48,607 nucleotides of DNA from an uncultured Synechococcus sp. (GTDB lineage: Bacteria; Cyanobacteriota; Cyanobacteriia; PCC-6307; Cyanobiaceae), in the NCBI GenBank assembly GCA_913048995.1, contig CAJWXK010000002.1:1-48607 (forward strand). The letters are read 5' to 3'. Positions within the stretch are counted from its first letter, which is position 1; every line of letters starts with the position of its first letter. Under the pieces are notes generated by a model that was not told the origin of the DNA, did not search any database, and saw only the letters and a list, made by a program, of their open reading frames with translations. The position numbers were made by a program, and so were the translations under genes. Shown in pieces: positions 14,089 through 21,837 of this stretch.

Positions 14089-15315
14089 CTAATCAGCTTT
14101 TGCCTTAAATGTGATTTGTCGCACCCCTAGGCCCATAACACTGCCCACCATCGCTCCTGCCATGGCGTGTCCCTTGAGGACTCCTGCCGTGATGAGCAAA
14201 GGCAGGAGTGCCTGACCCAGTACTGCGCTTTGAATCGCCGCAGCCATGCTGCTCACCGCTACTTGGCTTGGAATCATGTCCGGCCAGCAGAGGGCTAGGC
14301 CTTGTCCAATGGCGGTGGCGGAAAAGATCAGCGGGAAGAACACTCCTCCGATCCAGCCGCAGCTCAGACACAAGCCGCAGACCATCAATTTGAGCAAGCC
14401 AAGCATGACCATGGCGCTACCGCCCAATTCCAGATCTCCTTTCAGCAATGGGGTGATCTGTTGCTCGCCGGAAAACAGCGTCAGCGGTTGCACCAGACTC
14501 ATGCTTGCTATCACTGAAGCGCTCAGCAACGCTTTGGCTAGAGGACCCTGGTCCCAACGCATTAGCAGCACTGTGCTCCAACGACGCCAGTTCACAAACG
14601 CCAGGCCCAGGAAGCCGCCAACGATTCCCAACAGCAGCGCCCAGACCAAGTGTGCAAGCAGTTGCTGTCCGTTGTCTGGCCAGGCGTAGGGAATGCTCTG
14701 CTCGCCCACCCCGAAGCGGCTAAATCCCTGGAAGACAGCAAATCCAGCAATCCCGCTGCAGATCCCGGGTAGCCATCGCCACAGCCCGCTCGGCAATGGT
14801 CGATTCGGACGTTCTACAAGGGCCACGCCGCCAATCAGCGGGAGTCCGAAAAGCCCAAGTCCCCCGCTGATGGCACAGGCAGCTGTTGATGGAATGGCCT
14901 TGAGCCAGCGCCAGCGCGAAAGAGCCAACGTCCACTCAGCCAGGGCCCGGCTCAGCAAAGCTTCCGGTCCCAGGCTTCCTCCCCCCAGCAGCGCCAAAAG
15001 CCCAAGCAGTAGATGGCTTCCTCTCGGCTGAATCTTTGGGGGAGTCTGTTGGTGGAGCTCCTCCAACGTCGCGTGCAGTTCTGGGAGCGGTTGAGCACCC
15101 CGTCGGCGCAACAGGCCGATGGTGAGTCCTGCCAGAAGGGGTATGGCCAGCCGTAATGGAAGGGGAGCTGTTGATGGGAAACCGGCAATGACGGCCTCCC
15201 CCCACCCCAGTTCGGTGCCCCAGCTGATCAGCCCCATCAGTAGAGCGCCAAGACACCCGGCCACAGCCCCGATCAGGGCGCTGCTGATCGCAACAGCAAG
15301 TGCCTCTGCGCCCAT
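14089..15315 (-). CDS. ClC-family chloride channel/transporter homologue
   Basis: The 408-aa inner-membrane protein has about ten hydrophobic helices and ClC landmarks. GGGSLGPEA (about residues 111-119) corresponds to the first selectivity-filter motif, and CGWIGGVFFPLI (near 320) to the GxFxP motif. In proton-coupled ClC antiporters the first motif is GREGP with a gating glutamate. Here that position is leucine, so gating or proton coupling is probably altered. It lies 8 bp after the CobW-type gene on the same strand and before a 48-aa membrane protein, suggesting one operon. The substrate is not evident from sequence. Confidence 0.78.
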   Translation of the reverse strand: MGAEALAVAISSALIGAVAGCLGALLMGLISWGTELGWGEAVIAGFPSTAPLPLRLAIPLLAGLTIGLLRRRGAQPLPELHATLEELHQQTPPKIQPRGSHLLLGLLALLGGGSLGPEALLSRALAEWTLALSRWRWLKAIPSTAACAISGGLGLFGLPLIGGVALVERPNRPLPSGLWRWLPGICSGIAGFAVFQGFSRFGVGEQSIPYAWPDNGQQLLAHLVWALLLGIVGGFLGLAFVNWRRWSTVLLMRWDQGPLAKALLSASVIASMSLVQPLTLFSGEQQITPLLKGDLELGGSAMVMLGLLKLMVCGLCLSCGWIGGVFFPLIFSATAIGQGLALCWPDMIPSQVAVSSMAAAIQSAVLGQALLPLLITAGVLKGHAMAGAMVGSVMGLGVRQITFKAKAD

Positions 15316-15323
15316 CAGCCGAT

Positions 15324-16400
15324 TCAGCTGTCCTCGTCTTCAATCACACAGGCCTGCAACTGCTGGCGCAGATTTTCATGATCGAGATCCCGACCAATCA
15401 TCACCAGTTGATTGCTGCGCTCGCCTTCCCAGTCGCTGTCGTCGATGGAGAAACGCTTGCCAGCGAGGTGAAACACATGGCGGCGTTCACTCTCTTTGAA
15501 CCAGAGAATTCCCTTGGCCCGGAAGACTGTCGCGGGCAATTGGTTGTCGAGGAAATTCTGAAATTGGCGCAGGTTTAGGGGCTTTTCTGTCCTGAAAGAC
15601 ACTGATGTGAATCCCTCGATTGCGCCGTCATGGTTGTGGTGATGGGCATGGTCGTGTGAGTGCCCATGGTCATGGTCGTGGTGGCTATGGGCATGGTCGT
15701 GTGAGTGCCCATGGTCGTGGTGGTTATGGGCGTGGTCGTGGTCGTGGCCATGCGCATCAGTCCCTTCAGTCGCGACCCGGTCGGATTCAAATAACCCGAC
15801 ACTCAGCAGCAGTGGTAACTGAACATCCCCTTTGACGGAGTGAAGAATTCGCGGATCACTCTTCACATCTGAAATCATCTGCTCGACTTGCTGCACTCGC
15901 TCACTACTGACTAGATCAGTTTTGTTCAGCAGCAGGATGTCGCCATAAACCACTTGGGCTCTGCCGACGGACGTATCAAGAATTTCTTCGCCGAAGTTTT
16001 CAGCATCAATGACAGTAATGATTGAATCTAGCCGTGTGAGATCGCGAAGGTCGCTACCGAGAAATGTCATTGCCACCGGTAGAGGGTCGGCAAGTCCTGT
16101 GGTTTCCACCACCATGTAGTCCAGCGGCTCAGGGCGTTCGAGCACTTTGTAGATCGTGTTCAGCAGCTCATCGTTGATGGTGCAGCAGATGCAGCCATTC
16201 GTGAGCTCCACCATGTCGTCGCCTGTGCTGATGATCAGCTCATTGTCGATGCCAATTTCGCCGAACTCATTCACCAGGACTGCAGTCTTGAGGCCTTCCT
16301 GGTTCGCCAGGATGTGGTTCATCAACGTGGTTTTCCCTGCTCCCAGAAAGCCAGTCAGGATCGTCACGGGTACCGGAGGCCGGCTTGTCATCGCCGTCAT
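15324..16400 (-). CDS. CobW/COG0523-family GTPase with histidine-rich repeat
   Basis: The 358-aa protein has a P-loop GFLGAGKTT (about residues 17-25), the family metal motif CICC in NGCICCTIND (about 69-78), Walker B-like VVETTGLADP, and NKTD for guanine recognition. A long His/Asp/Gly/Ala/Ser run (about residues 216-253) probably holds several metal ions. The C-terminal CobW domain follows (FTSVSFRTEKPLNLRQFQNF onward). COG0523 GTPases deliver or allocate metals, and several are Zur-controlled zinc proteins. The zinc uptake genes in this region favour zinc over cobalt. No clear Zur box was found in the 190 bp upstream. Confidence 0.86.
   Translation of the reverse strand: MTAMTSRPPVPVTILTGFLGAGKTTLMNHILANQEGLKTAVLVNEFGEIGIDNELIISTGDDMVELTNGCICCTINDELLNTIYKVLERPEPLDYMVVETTGLADPLPVAMTFLGSDLRDLTRLDSIITVIDAENFGEEILDTSVGRAQVVYGDILLLNKTDLVSSERVQQVEQMISDVKSDPRILHSVKGDVQLPLLLSVGLFESDRVATEGTDAHGHDHDHAHNHHDHGHSHDHAHSHHDHDHGHSHDHAHHHNHDGAIEGFTSVSFRTEKPLNLRQFQNFLDNQLPATVFRAKGILWFKESERRHVFHLAGKRFSIDDSDWEGERSNQLVMIGRDLDHENLRQQLQACVIEDEDS
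15644..15742. repeat. Imperfect tandem repeat coding for the His/Asp stretch
   Basis: Two successive units beginning GGGCATGGTCGTGTGAGTGC, 45 bp and 39 bp long, start at 15644 and 15689. A partial third begins at 15728. They encode the HDHGHSHDHAH-type repeat inside the CobW-type protein. Such repeats can change length by slippage. Confidence 0.75.
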
Positions 16401-16592
16401 GCAATCGCTTTAAGACACTCCCCTTCAGTCTGGCGCTCTTAATCGGAGCTCGGCAGCACGGCCTTCAGGATTCGATAGCATCTGTACAGATTCCGGCTCC
16501 ATCGATTGTTGAATCACGCCAAAATTGGTATCAGATCAGCTTTGGCATCGCTTGAGATGCCCTGCTCACCTTTCTGGCTCAGAACTCAATAG

Positions 16593-16796
16593 ATGTCCCG
16601 GTTCCTTGTCATTGCTGCCGTGATCTTTCTCGTGCCGTCGCCGTTGTGGGCCCATGGCAAGGGTCTCTACAAAACGCAGGCCGAGGCCAGGGCGCGGGCG
16701 GAGCAACTTGGGTGTCAGTCCATTCATGAAAACAAGGGGCGCTGGATGCCCTGCTCAGATGAAGCAGAGCTGCATCGCATGCTCAGACGTCAATGA
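16593..16796 (+). CDS. DUF3721-like small exported protein
   Basis: The 67-aa product starts with a signal peptide (about residues 1-20, ending PSPLWA). The mature part has the pattern GLYKTQAEARARAEQLGC followed by MPC, which I recognise as DUF3721, a family of picocyanobacteria. The two cysteines and two histidines of the mature part could bind a metal or form a disulfide. Its stop overlaps the start of the next gene (ATGA), so the two are coupled. It is divergent from the CobW-type gene. Confidence 0.65.
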   Translation: MSRFLVIAAVIFLVPSPLWAHGKGLYKTQAEARARAEQLGCQSIHENKGRWMPCSDEAELHRMLRRQ

Positions 16797-17056
16797 AAGC
16801 TCGTGTTCTGCATCGTTGTGTGGTGATCATTGCCGCAGCTCCATTGATGCTGACGTCAGCCACTGGGTCGCTTTACAGTCTGTTGCTGGAACAAGGTGTC
16901 GATGCGTTCTGGTTGCTGAAGATGCATACCGGACGTTTCGGCGTCATTAACCTTCAGCCCTATTACTCCTGGCTTCTGGGGCTGCTCACTTTGGTGGCGA
17001 TAGGGTCAGGGCTTGCGTTGCTGAGACCCAGGCGCGGTCGCTTTTTTAAAAGCTGA
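16793..17056 (+). CDS. Small membrane protein (87 aa) coupled to the DUF3721 gene
   Basis: I do not recognise the family. It has two hydrophobic segments, at about residues 9-29 and 57-77 (YYSWLLGLLTLVAIGSGLALL), with HTGRFG between them and a basic C-terminal tail. The layout recalls the short two-helix proteins related to PepSY-associated membrane domains, but the match is weak. It overlaps the preceding gene by 4 bp. Its last 11 bp overlap the end of the outer-membrane-type gene on the other strand. Confidence 0.55.
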   Translation: MKARVLHRCVVIIAAAPLMLTSATGSLYSLLLEQGVDAFWLLKMHTGRFGVINLQPYYSWLLGLLTLVAIGSGLALLRPRRGRFFKS

Positions 17057-17816
17057 AGACCACTCCGCCTTTGAGTACATGCTCCAGCCCTTGGCTGATA
17101 TTTACAAAGATGTAGGTGGGCTCATATTCCATAAATAGTTCCCATCGCTCAGATGGAGTCACGCTGAAATCAACCTTGCCCAGCAGGTTGGTCTGAGGGG
17201 TTGTTGAGTCACTCCAAGCGAAACCGGGGCCGATTTCAAAGGCCATTGTCATCTGTCCGGCTTCAAAGCCGTAGCCCAGGCGCGGGCTCGCTTGAATCTG
17301 TTCCTGATGACCGCCGACGGCCCACGCACCGTCCTGCTCAAGCTTGAGATAGATGCCACTGGCATCGGCAAAGCCTTGAAGCAGATCAAAGCGCGCGCTG
17401 CCGCTCTCGAGCAGGGGGATCACAAGGCCCGCTTTACCTGCTTGATAGAGGCCCTCACTGCCACTTTCCGTGCTGATCGCCGGCTCGTATTCGCCGTAAA
17501 ACTCGAGCTTGGATCCTTCAGGGACCCAAGCTGCCTCGAGTTTGGCGCTCCAGTCGGTTCGCTGCTCAACGTCAAAGCCCGTGATGATGCGGGCACCGAC
17601 CTCGGCTGCCCAGCTGAACTGGGCTTGCTCCTGGCCATAGCCCAGTCGTAGTGAGGTCCAAGCTTCAGATGGTTGGCCTTGATCCCAACTCCCATCTTGT
17701 TCGCTGAAAAGGAAGAAACCCTCACTGAAGTTCTCCTCATTGGTCTCATCAGCACTGGCAATGAGAGGCAGCAGAGCGGATCCGATCAGAAGGATTCGAG
17801 CCAGAGAGGTAAACAC
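17046..17816 (-). CDS. Putative outer-membrane beta-barrel protein (256 aa)
   Basis: A signal peptide (about residues 1-22, ending LIASADE) precedes many alternating polar/apolar strands such as AWTSLRLGYGQEQAQFSWAA and ERWELFMEYEPTYIFV. The terminal residue is phenylalanine in KGGVVFSF, an outer-membrane insertion signal. The ending resembles that of the His-rich protein upstream (GTGVSFSF), so they may be paralogues. It is the last gene of a probable znuA-barrel-barrel series and is preceded by a strong hairpin. A role in zinc passage across the outer membrane is inferred from position. The start is GTG. Confidence 0.6.
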   Translation of the reverse strand: MFTSLARILLIGSALLPLIASADETNEENFSEGFFLFSEQDGSWDQGQPSEAWTSLRLGYGQEQAQFSWAAEVGARIITGFDVEQRTDWSAKLEAAWVPEGSKLEFYGEYEPAISTESGSEGLYQAGKAGLVIPLLESGSARFDLLQGFADASGIYLKLEQDGAWAVGGHQEQIQASPRLGYGFEAGQMTMAFEIGPGFAWSDSTTPQTNLLGKVDFSVTPSERWELFMEYEPTYIFVNISQGLEHVLKGGVVFSF

Positions 17817-17848
17817 AAGTTGGACACTTCAGAGTTTTTTGTAGCTGG

Positions 17849-17872
17849 GGGGTGAGGTGTTGGCCTCACCCC
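17849..17872. repeat. 9-bp GC-rich hairpin between the two barrel genes
   Basis: GGGGTGAGG (17849-17857) pairs with CCTCACCCC (17864-17872) around a 6-nt loop. Neither side has an adjacent T-tract. It may lower expression of the downstream barrel gene or stabilise the upstream message. Confidence 0.55.
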
Positions 17873-17882
17873 GCGTGCCAAC

Positions 17883-18896
17883 TCAGAAGCTGAAGCTCAC
17901 GCCGGTGCCGATGTGGTGGGAGAAGCCGGTGCCCCAACCTTCCCCGCCTTTTGTGCTGTACATCGGCTCCCAGTGAGCAAACACCACCGCTTTCTCGCTA
18001 ATGGGGTACTCGAGCGCCAGTTCACCGCCCCAGTCAGTGCGTTGCGGGAGCTTGGCGTAGTCACCAGGCACATAGAAACGCGGACCAACCGTGAGGGTGA
18101 CGTTCAATTTGTCGTAGTTGAAGCCAAATCCTGGGCGGACATCGGTGTAGTTGCCGATGTAAAGGCCATCGCTCTCCCAGCCGGTGGCGTTCTTGGCCGA
18201 GATGAAAATTCCATCAACGACGTCCTCGAGGCCATCGCCGAGGGCGAAGTTCACATCGCCATCACCAAAGGCGTAGATCGCGCCAAAGTGCATTTCATTT
18301 TTGAGACCCTTCTTCTCGTCCTCGCCTTGATTAGCGGTGACGTAGTAGGGCTTCCAAGTGGCAGAGAGAGCGAGCTGCTCAGTGGGTTCGTAGCGAACCT
18401 GCAGGTAACCCTTGAGATCGGTGCGGCGGTAAGGGGCGCCATCGCTGTGGCTGTGGGCATGCTCCTCATGTTCATGCTCCTCTTCGGCGTGCTCCTCGCC
18501 TTCGTGCTCTTCTTCTTCGTGGTGATGGTCGTCATGGTCATCCTTGTGGACCAGTCCGTAAAAGTGCTCGGCCTCACCCCATACGGCAGCTCCACCCACC
18601 TGGGCTTCGATAGCGAGGCTGCCGTTGTTGGAGAGGCCCCACTCAAAAACAGCCCCGGCCATGGCATCGATGGCGTAGTGCTGTGGCTGTCCAAGTTCAA
18701 CGAGATTGTTCTCAAAGCCGCCGTGGCCTTCGATGGTGATCACGGGGCGCACATTGAATTCGCCAGGGGCGAGTTCCTCACCACCGGCAGCGCCGTGGGC
18801 ATGGGCGGATGAGAGGAGCGCGTCTGGGATGCCGAGGCTGAGGCCGACGCTGGCACCGAGGAGACAGGTCGTGAGGCGGGGAAAGCGAAAGTTCAT
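17883..18896 (-). CDS. Putative outer-membrane protein with His/Glu-rich loop (337 aa)
   Basis: A signal peptide (about residues 1-33, ending SSAHA) is followed by beta-strand-rich sequence ending in GTGVSFSF, which fits an outer-membrane barrel. At about residues 120-152 there is a hydrophilic loop made almost only of His, Asp, Glu and Gly (DHDDHHHEEEEHEGEEHAEE and more), a likely surface zinc trap. It lies 55 bp after znuA on the same strand, behind a Zur-box-like site. This suggests zinc-starvation expression and a part in outer-membrane zinc capture. It shows no TonB box or plug domain, so it is not a classic TonB receptor. I do not recognise a named family. Confidence 0.65.
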   Translation of the reverse strand: MNFRFPRLTTCLLGASVGLSLGIPDALLSSAHAHGAAGGEELAPGEFNVRPVITIEGHGGFENNLVELGQPQHYAIDAMAGAVFEWGLSNNGSLAIEAQVGGAAVWGEAEHFYGLVHKDDHDDHHHEEEEHEGEEHAEEEHEHEEHAHSHSDGAPYRRTDLKGYLQVRYEPTEQLALSATWKPYYVTANQGEDEKKGLKNEMHFGAIYAFGDGDVNFALGDGLEDVVDGIFISAKNATGWESDGLYIGNYTDVRPGFGFNYDKLNVTLTVGPRFYVPGDYAKLPQRTDWGGELALEYPISEKAVVFAHWEPMYSTKGGEGWGTGFSHHIGTGVSFSF

Positions 18897-18951
18897 GGTT
18901 GATAAGGAAAGGGGTTAAGCGGGTTGGTTAGGAGAAAAGGAACGAGGTGCT

Positions 18952-19860
18952 TCAGGAAATGGCAGCCCAGCGGGTTTGAAGTTCTTCAGCGGCCTTGGTG
19001 TCGCAGCGGCCCCCTTGGGCATCCACGAAGTTGCAGACGTTGTCCGTAGCGGTTTGCACCAGGCTGCGGCCAGGGGCAGTGCCCTCGCTGTAGAGGGGCT
19101 TTGGTGCAATCGGTACGCCAGAGCTGCGGCTGATGCGCCTCATGGTTTTGGAGGGGGGCAGGCTGTCGGCAAAGATCGCCTTGGAGCCGGAAGCCTTGAT
19201 GGCTGCAGTAATGCTGCGCAGGCTGGAGGGACGCAGAGTGCCGCCGGTGGTGAATTCATCCAGCAGGGGCAGCTCTTTGATGCCGTAACGACGAGCCATG
19301 GGGGCAAAGCTCTTGTGGCTGGTGACCAGAACGCGTTGATCCTTGGGCACGGTCTGGATCTGAGCTTTGATCCAGCCATCGAGATCCTTGAGCACAGCAC
19401 TGGCTTGCTGCTGGCGCTTAGTAATTGCTGAGCTGGCGGTTCCTTCAGCCACACCCTGCAACTTGATGCTCACAACCTCGCCGATGGCGATCACCTGTTT
19501 GGGGTCATGCCACAGATGAGGATCGTTGCCTGGGTGATTCGGAACAGCAATCTCGCCAACGCGAATCACCGTGGCTTTGGTGTCGATGTCATCAAGGGCT
19601 GGCGTCAGGCTGTAGCCGTTGATCAAAACCAGGTCGGCTTCCGCCAGTTGTTGCCGTTCACTGGGCCGCAATCTCAGGGAATGAGGGTCACTACCAGGTT
19701 TGACGATGCATTGGACCTCTGCCTGATCAGCGGCAAGGGTCTCGGTCAGATCGCAGAGGACGCCATCAGCGCCAATGACCAGCGGGGCTGCAACACCAGT
19801 GGTCGGAGCGAAGACAGCTGCTGCCACAGGCAGCAAGGCCACCAGAGGAACGAGGCGCAT
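18952..19860 (-). CDS. znuA: Zinc ABC transporter substrate-binding protein
   Basis: The 302-aa protein has a signal peptide (about residues 1-25). Cluster A-I metal-binding landmarks follow: GSDPHSLRLRPS (first His ligand), NDPHLWHDP (second), TSHKSFAPMARRYG (third), and FADSLPPS where the acidic ligand stands. These fit ZnuA-type zinc receptors. It lacks the His-rich loop seen in the second copy at 26007-27020. Its own promoter carries a Zur-box-like sequence (19877-19894), although znuB ends just upstream on the same strand. Manganese is possible in this family, but the Zur gene in the same cluster supports zinc. Confidence 0.84.
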   Translation of the reverse strand: MRLVPLVALLPVAAAVFAPTTGVAAPLVIGADGVLCDLTETLAADQAEVQCIVKPGSDPHSLRLRPSERQQLAEADLVLINGYSLTPALDDIDTKATVIRVGEIAVPNHPGNDPHLWHDPKQVIAIGEVVSIKLQGVAEGTASSAITKRQQQASAVLKDLDGWIKAQIQTVPKDQRVLVTSHKSFAPMARRYGIKELPLLDEFTTGGTLRPSSLRSITAAIKASGSKAIFADSLPPSKTMRRISRSSGVPIAPKPLYSEGTAPGRSLVQTATDNVCNFVDAQGGRCDTKAAEELQTRWAAIS

Positions 19861-19876
19861 GAATTTTCTTTGACCA

Positions 19877-19894
19877 AACGATAATCATTCTCAT
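19877..19894 (-). promoter_or_regulatory. Putative Zur box at znuA
   Basis: On the gene strand the sequence is TGAGAATGATTATCGTTT, close to known Zur sites built on TGAnAATnATTnTCA. It lies 17 bp upstream of the znuA start. It would let znuA and the barrel genes respond to zinc independently of zur-znuC-znuB. Confidence 0.7.
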
Positions 19895-19924
19895 TTTGAA
19901 GCCTGAATTTGCTGCTCTTTGTGT

Positions 19925-20713
19925 TCAGTTCAGTCTGTGGCCTGTTTTTGGTAGCAAAAGAAGCAGCAAGCAGAGCCAGCCAATCAGGGGGCCAGGAGGG
20001 AGATCAAGCATCAGTGCGAGTCCAAATCCCGCGAGACTGCAGCTGGCTCCAATGACGGAGGCGCGCACCATGGCGCCCGATAGGCTCGTGGCCCATTGCA
20101 GCGCAAGCACAGCGGGGGCACAGAGCAGCGCGATCACCAAGATGATCCCAACAGCAGCAATGGCACTCACTACAACGAGCGTTGTCACTACTGCAAGAAC
20201 CGTGCGGAGGCGAGACACGCGCAGACCGGCAGATTCGGCGCCTTCGGGATCGACGCCGCTGAACACCAGCGGCCTGTACTGAGTGGTGATGAACACCAGG
20301 CTCACGCCTGCTGCCACAAGTGTCTGGATTAAGTCCCTCCAGCCGGCGGTCAACAGATCGCCGAACAGCAGTGATTCCAGCTCCACACGCTGCTCAAGTA
20401 ACGCCAGCAGCAGGACTCCTGTGGCTAATGCGCCGGCCAACACAGTGTTGATCACTGCTTCCTGTTGCTGGCTGTGGGAGCGGATCAGCCGTTCGGCTAA
20501 CAACGCAGCAGCCAGGCCGCTCAGCCAGCCACCGAGAGCCGGATCCAGCTGCAGGGCGATGGCAATTGCCAGACCTGGAAGGACGCCATGGGCAATGAGA
20601 TTGGCCTGCAGGATGCGTCGCTGCGTCAACAGAACCGTGCCCACCGTGGAGCACAGGGCCCCTTCCAGAATGGCGAAGATCAATGGCAGGGCCCACCAGG
20701 GCAGGTCTTCCAT
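19925..20713 (-). CDS. znuB: Zinc ABC transporter permease
   Basis: The 262-aa inner-membrane protein has about eight hydrophobic segments and the ABC-3 family pattern. Examples are RRILQANLIAHGVLPGLAIAIAL near the first helices and GAESAGLRVSRLRTVLAVVTTLVVVSAIAAVG in the second half. It forms the zinc channel with ZnuC. It starts 3 bp after znuC on the same strand, so they are cotranscribed. The 64-bp gap to znuA holds the Zur-box-like site. Confidence 0.87.
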   Translation of the reverse strand: MEDLPWWALPLIFAILEGALCSTVGTVLLTQRRILQANLIAHGVLPGLAIAIALQLDPALGGWLSGLAAALLAERLIRSHSQQQEAVINTVLAGALATGVLLLALLEQRVELESLLFGDLLTAGWRDLIQTLVAAGVSLVFITTQYRPLVFSGVDPEGAESAGLRVSRLRTVLAVVTTLVVVSAIAAVGIILVIALLCAPAVLALQWATSLSGAMVRASVIGASCSLAGFGLALMLDLPPGPLIGWLCLLLLLLPKTGHRLN

Positions 20714-20716
20714 GGC

Positions 20717-21445
20717 TTAGTGCGGGCAACGTGTTGCGCTGCTCATCAGATCATTGAGCTGTTGGCCGACATCAGCGGGGGACCCGTCAAACAGCACTTG
20801 GCCATCCAGCACGATCACCCGGTCGTATTGCATTAAGGCCGTCCCCCAGTCGTGGCTGGTCAGGCAGATACTCCGGCCCTCGCGGGCGAGCTCTTGCAGC
20901 AACTCAATCACCTGGGCTCGTGTAGGAGGGTCCATCGCTGAGCACGGTTCATCGAGCAGCAGGGTTTGAACGTTCTGGGCGATCGCTGCAGCCAGGAGAA
21001 CCCGCTGCTGCTGACCACCAGAGAGCATGCCTAGTCGGTCTGTGGCGCGATCGATTAGGCCCACTCTCTCGAGCGCCTCTTGGGCCGTCATGCCTCGAGT
21101 GCCCGACTGACGGCGAGGCTGTCGTAGATGCACCATCTCAAGCGCAGTAATTGGGAAGGACCAATCGATGCGCCCTCGCTGCGGCATGAGGGCGATCTGC
21201 TGGCGGCAGGATTGCAGCGCTGCTTCTCCGATGAGCACCTTGCCAGCGGTGGGGTTGAGCATGCCCTGCATGATCTGCAGCAAGGTGGATTTGCCAGCGC
21301 CATTAGGACCAATTAACGCTGTCAGTTCGCCGCTTCGCAGCTTGAGGTTGATCTCATGCAGCACCGTATTGCGGCCATAGGAGTGGCTAATTCCTCGCGC
21401 TTCGAGGCAGGCCTTGTTTGAGAACTCAGGGCTCAGGGTCGGCAC
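20717..21445 (-). CDS. znuC: Zinc ABC transporter ATP-binding protein
   Basis: The 242-aa protein shows Walker A GPNGAGKST (about residues 46-54), signature LSGGQQQRV, Walker B TLLLDEP and an H-loop CLTSHDW. It is the ATPase of the ZnuABC importer. It starts with GTG inside the last codons of zur, a 13-bp overlap that indicates translational coupling. znuB follows at once. Confidence 0.88.
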   Translation of the reverse strand: MPTLSPEFSNKACLEARGISHSYGRNTVLHEINLKLRSGELTALIGPNGAGKSTLLQIMQGMLNPTAGKVLIGEAALQSCRQQIALMPQRGRIDWSFPITALEMVHLRQPRRQSGTRGMTAQEALERVGLIDRATDRLGMLSGGQQQRVLLAAAIAQNVQTLLLDEPCSAMDPPTRAQVIELLQELAREGRSICLTSHDWGTALMQYDRVIVLDGQVLFDGSPADVGQQLNDLMSSATRCPH

Positions 21446-21813
21446 TTGATGCAGTGACCGAATACTTCAAGGGTGTGGAACAGTGGGGTGAAGCCTTCTG
21501 GCGAGTGCAACTGAAGATCATCCCTTTCCACGGGGCATTTTGGCAGGGGCAAGCTCTTGCCGCACTCCAGACAGGTGAGGTGATGCACATCTCGCGCGAG
21601 CGGGGCATAAAGGGCTTCACCCGAGGGAAGATGACGGCAGCGCACCTCTCCCTTCTGCTGCAACAAGTGCAGATTGCGGTAGACCGTGGCTAATCCCATC
21701 GATTGGGATTGAGCCTTCAACAAGCTGTGCAAGGCTTGACCGCTCAATTCATCCTTGCTCGATTCAAGGATGGTAAGTATCTGTTGTTGGCGAGCGCTCA
21801 GGCTTTTAGCCAT
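21433..21813 (-). CDS. zur: Fur-family regulator, probably Zur
   Basis: The 126-aa protein has the Fur winged helix with GLATVYRNLHLLQQKGEV (about residues 36-53). HHLTCLECGKSLPLPKCP holds the first CxxC, and HCIKC at the C terminus holds the second, giving the structural zinc site. It is shorter than Fur at 3641. Linkage to znuC and znuB, with overlap, identifies it as the zinc uptake repressor. It is probably the first gene of zur-znuC-znuB. No Zur box is obvious in the 24 bp before its start, which faces the end of queD. Confidence 0.83.
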   Translation of the reverse strand: MAKSLSARQQQILTILESSKDELSGQALHSLLKAQSQSMGLATVYRNLHLLQQKGEVRCRHLPSGEALYAPLARDVHHLTCLECGKSLPLPKCPVERDDLQLHSPEGFTPLFHTLEVFGHCIKCRP

Positions 21814-21837
21814 GGCGAATTTTTAGACAGAAGTAGC

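Noticed and set aside
13679-14130. Overlapping plus-strand open frames
   Set aside because: They show irregular composition and overlap the 48-aa membrane gene and the ClC gene on the other strand.
15640-15745. CRISPR-like repeat
   Set aside because: The repeats are in frame, unevenly spaced and encode the His/Asp stretch of the CobW-type protein.
17913-18812. Long plus-strand open frame of 299 aa
   Set aside because: It is a shadow of the His-rich outer-membrane protein gene, which has a signal peptide, a barrel end and operon context.
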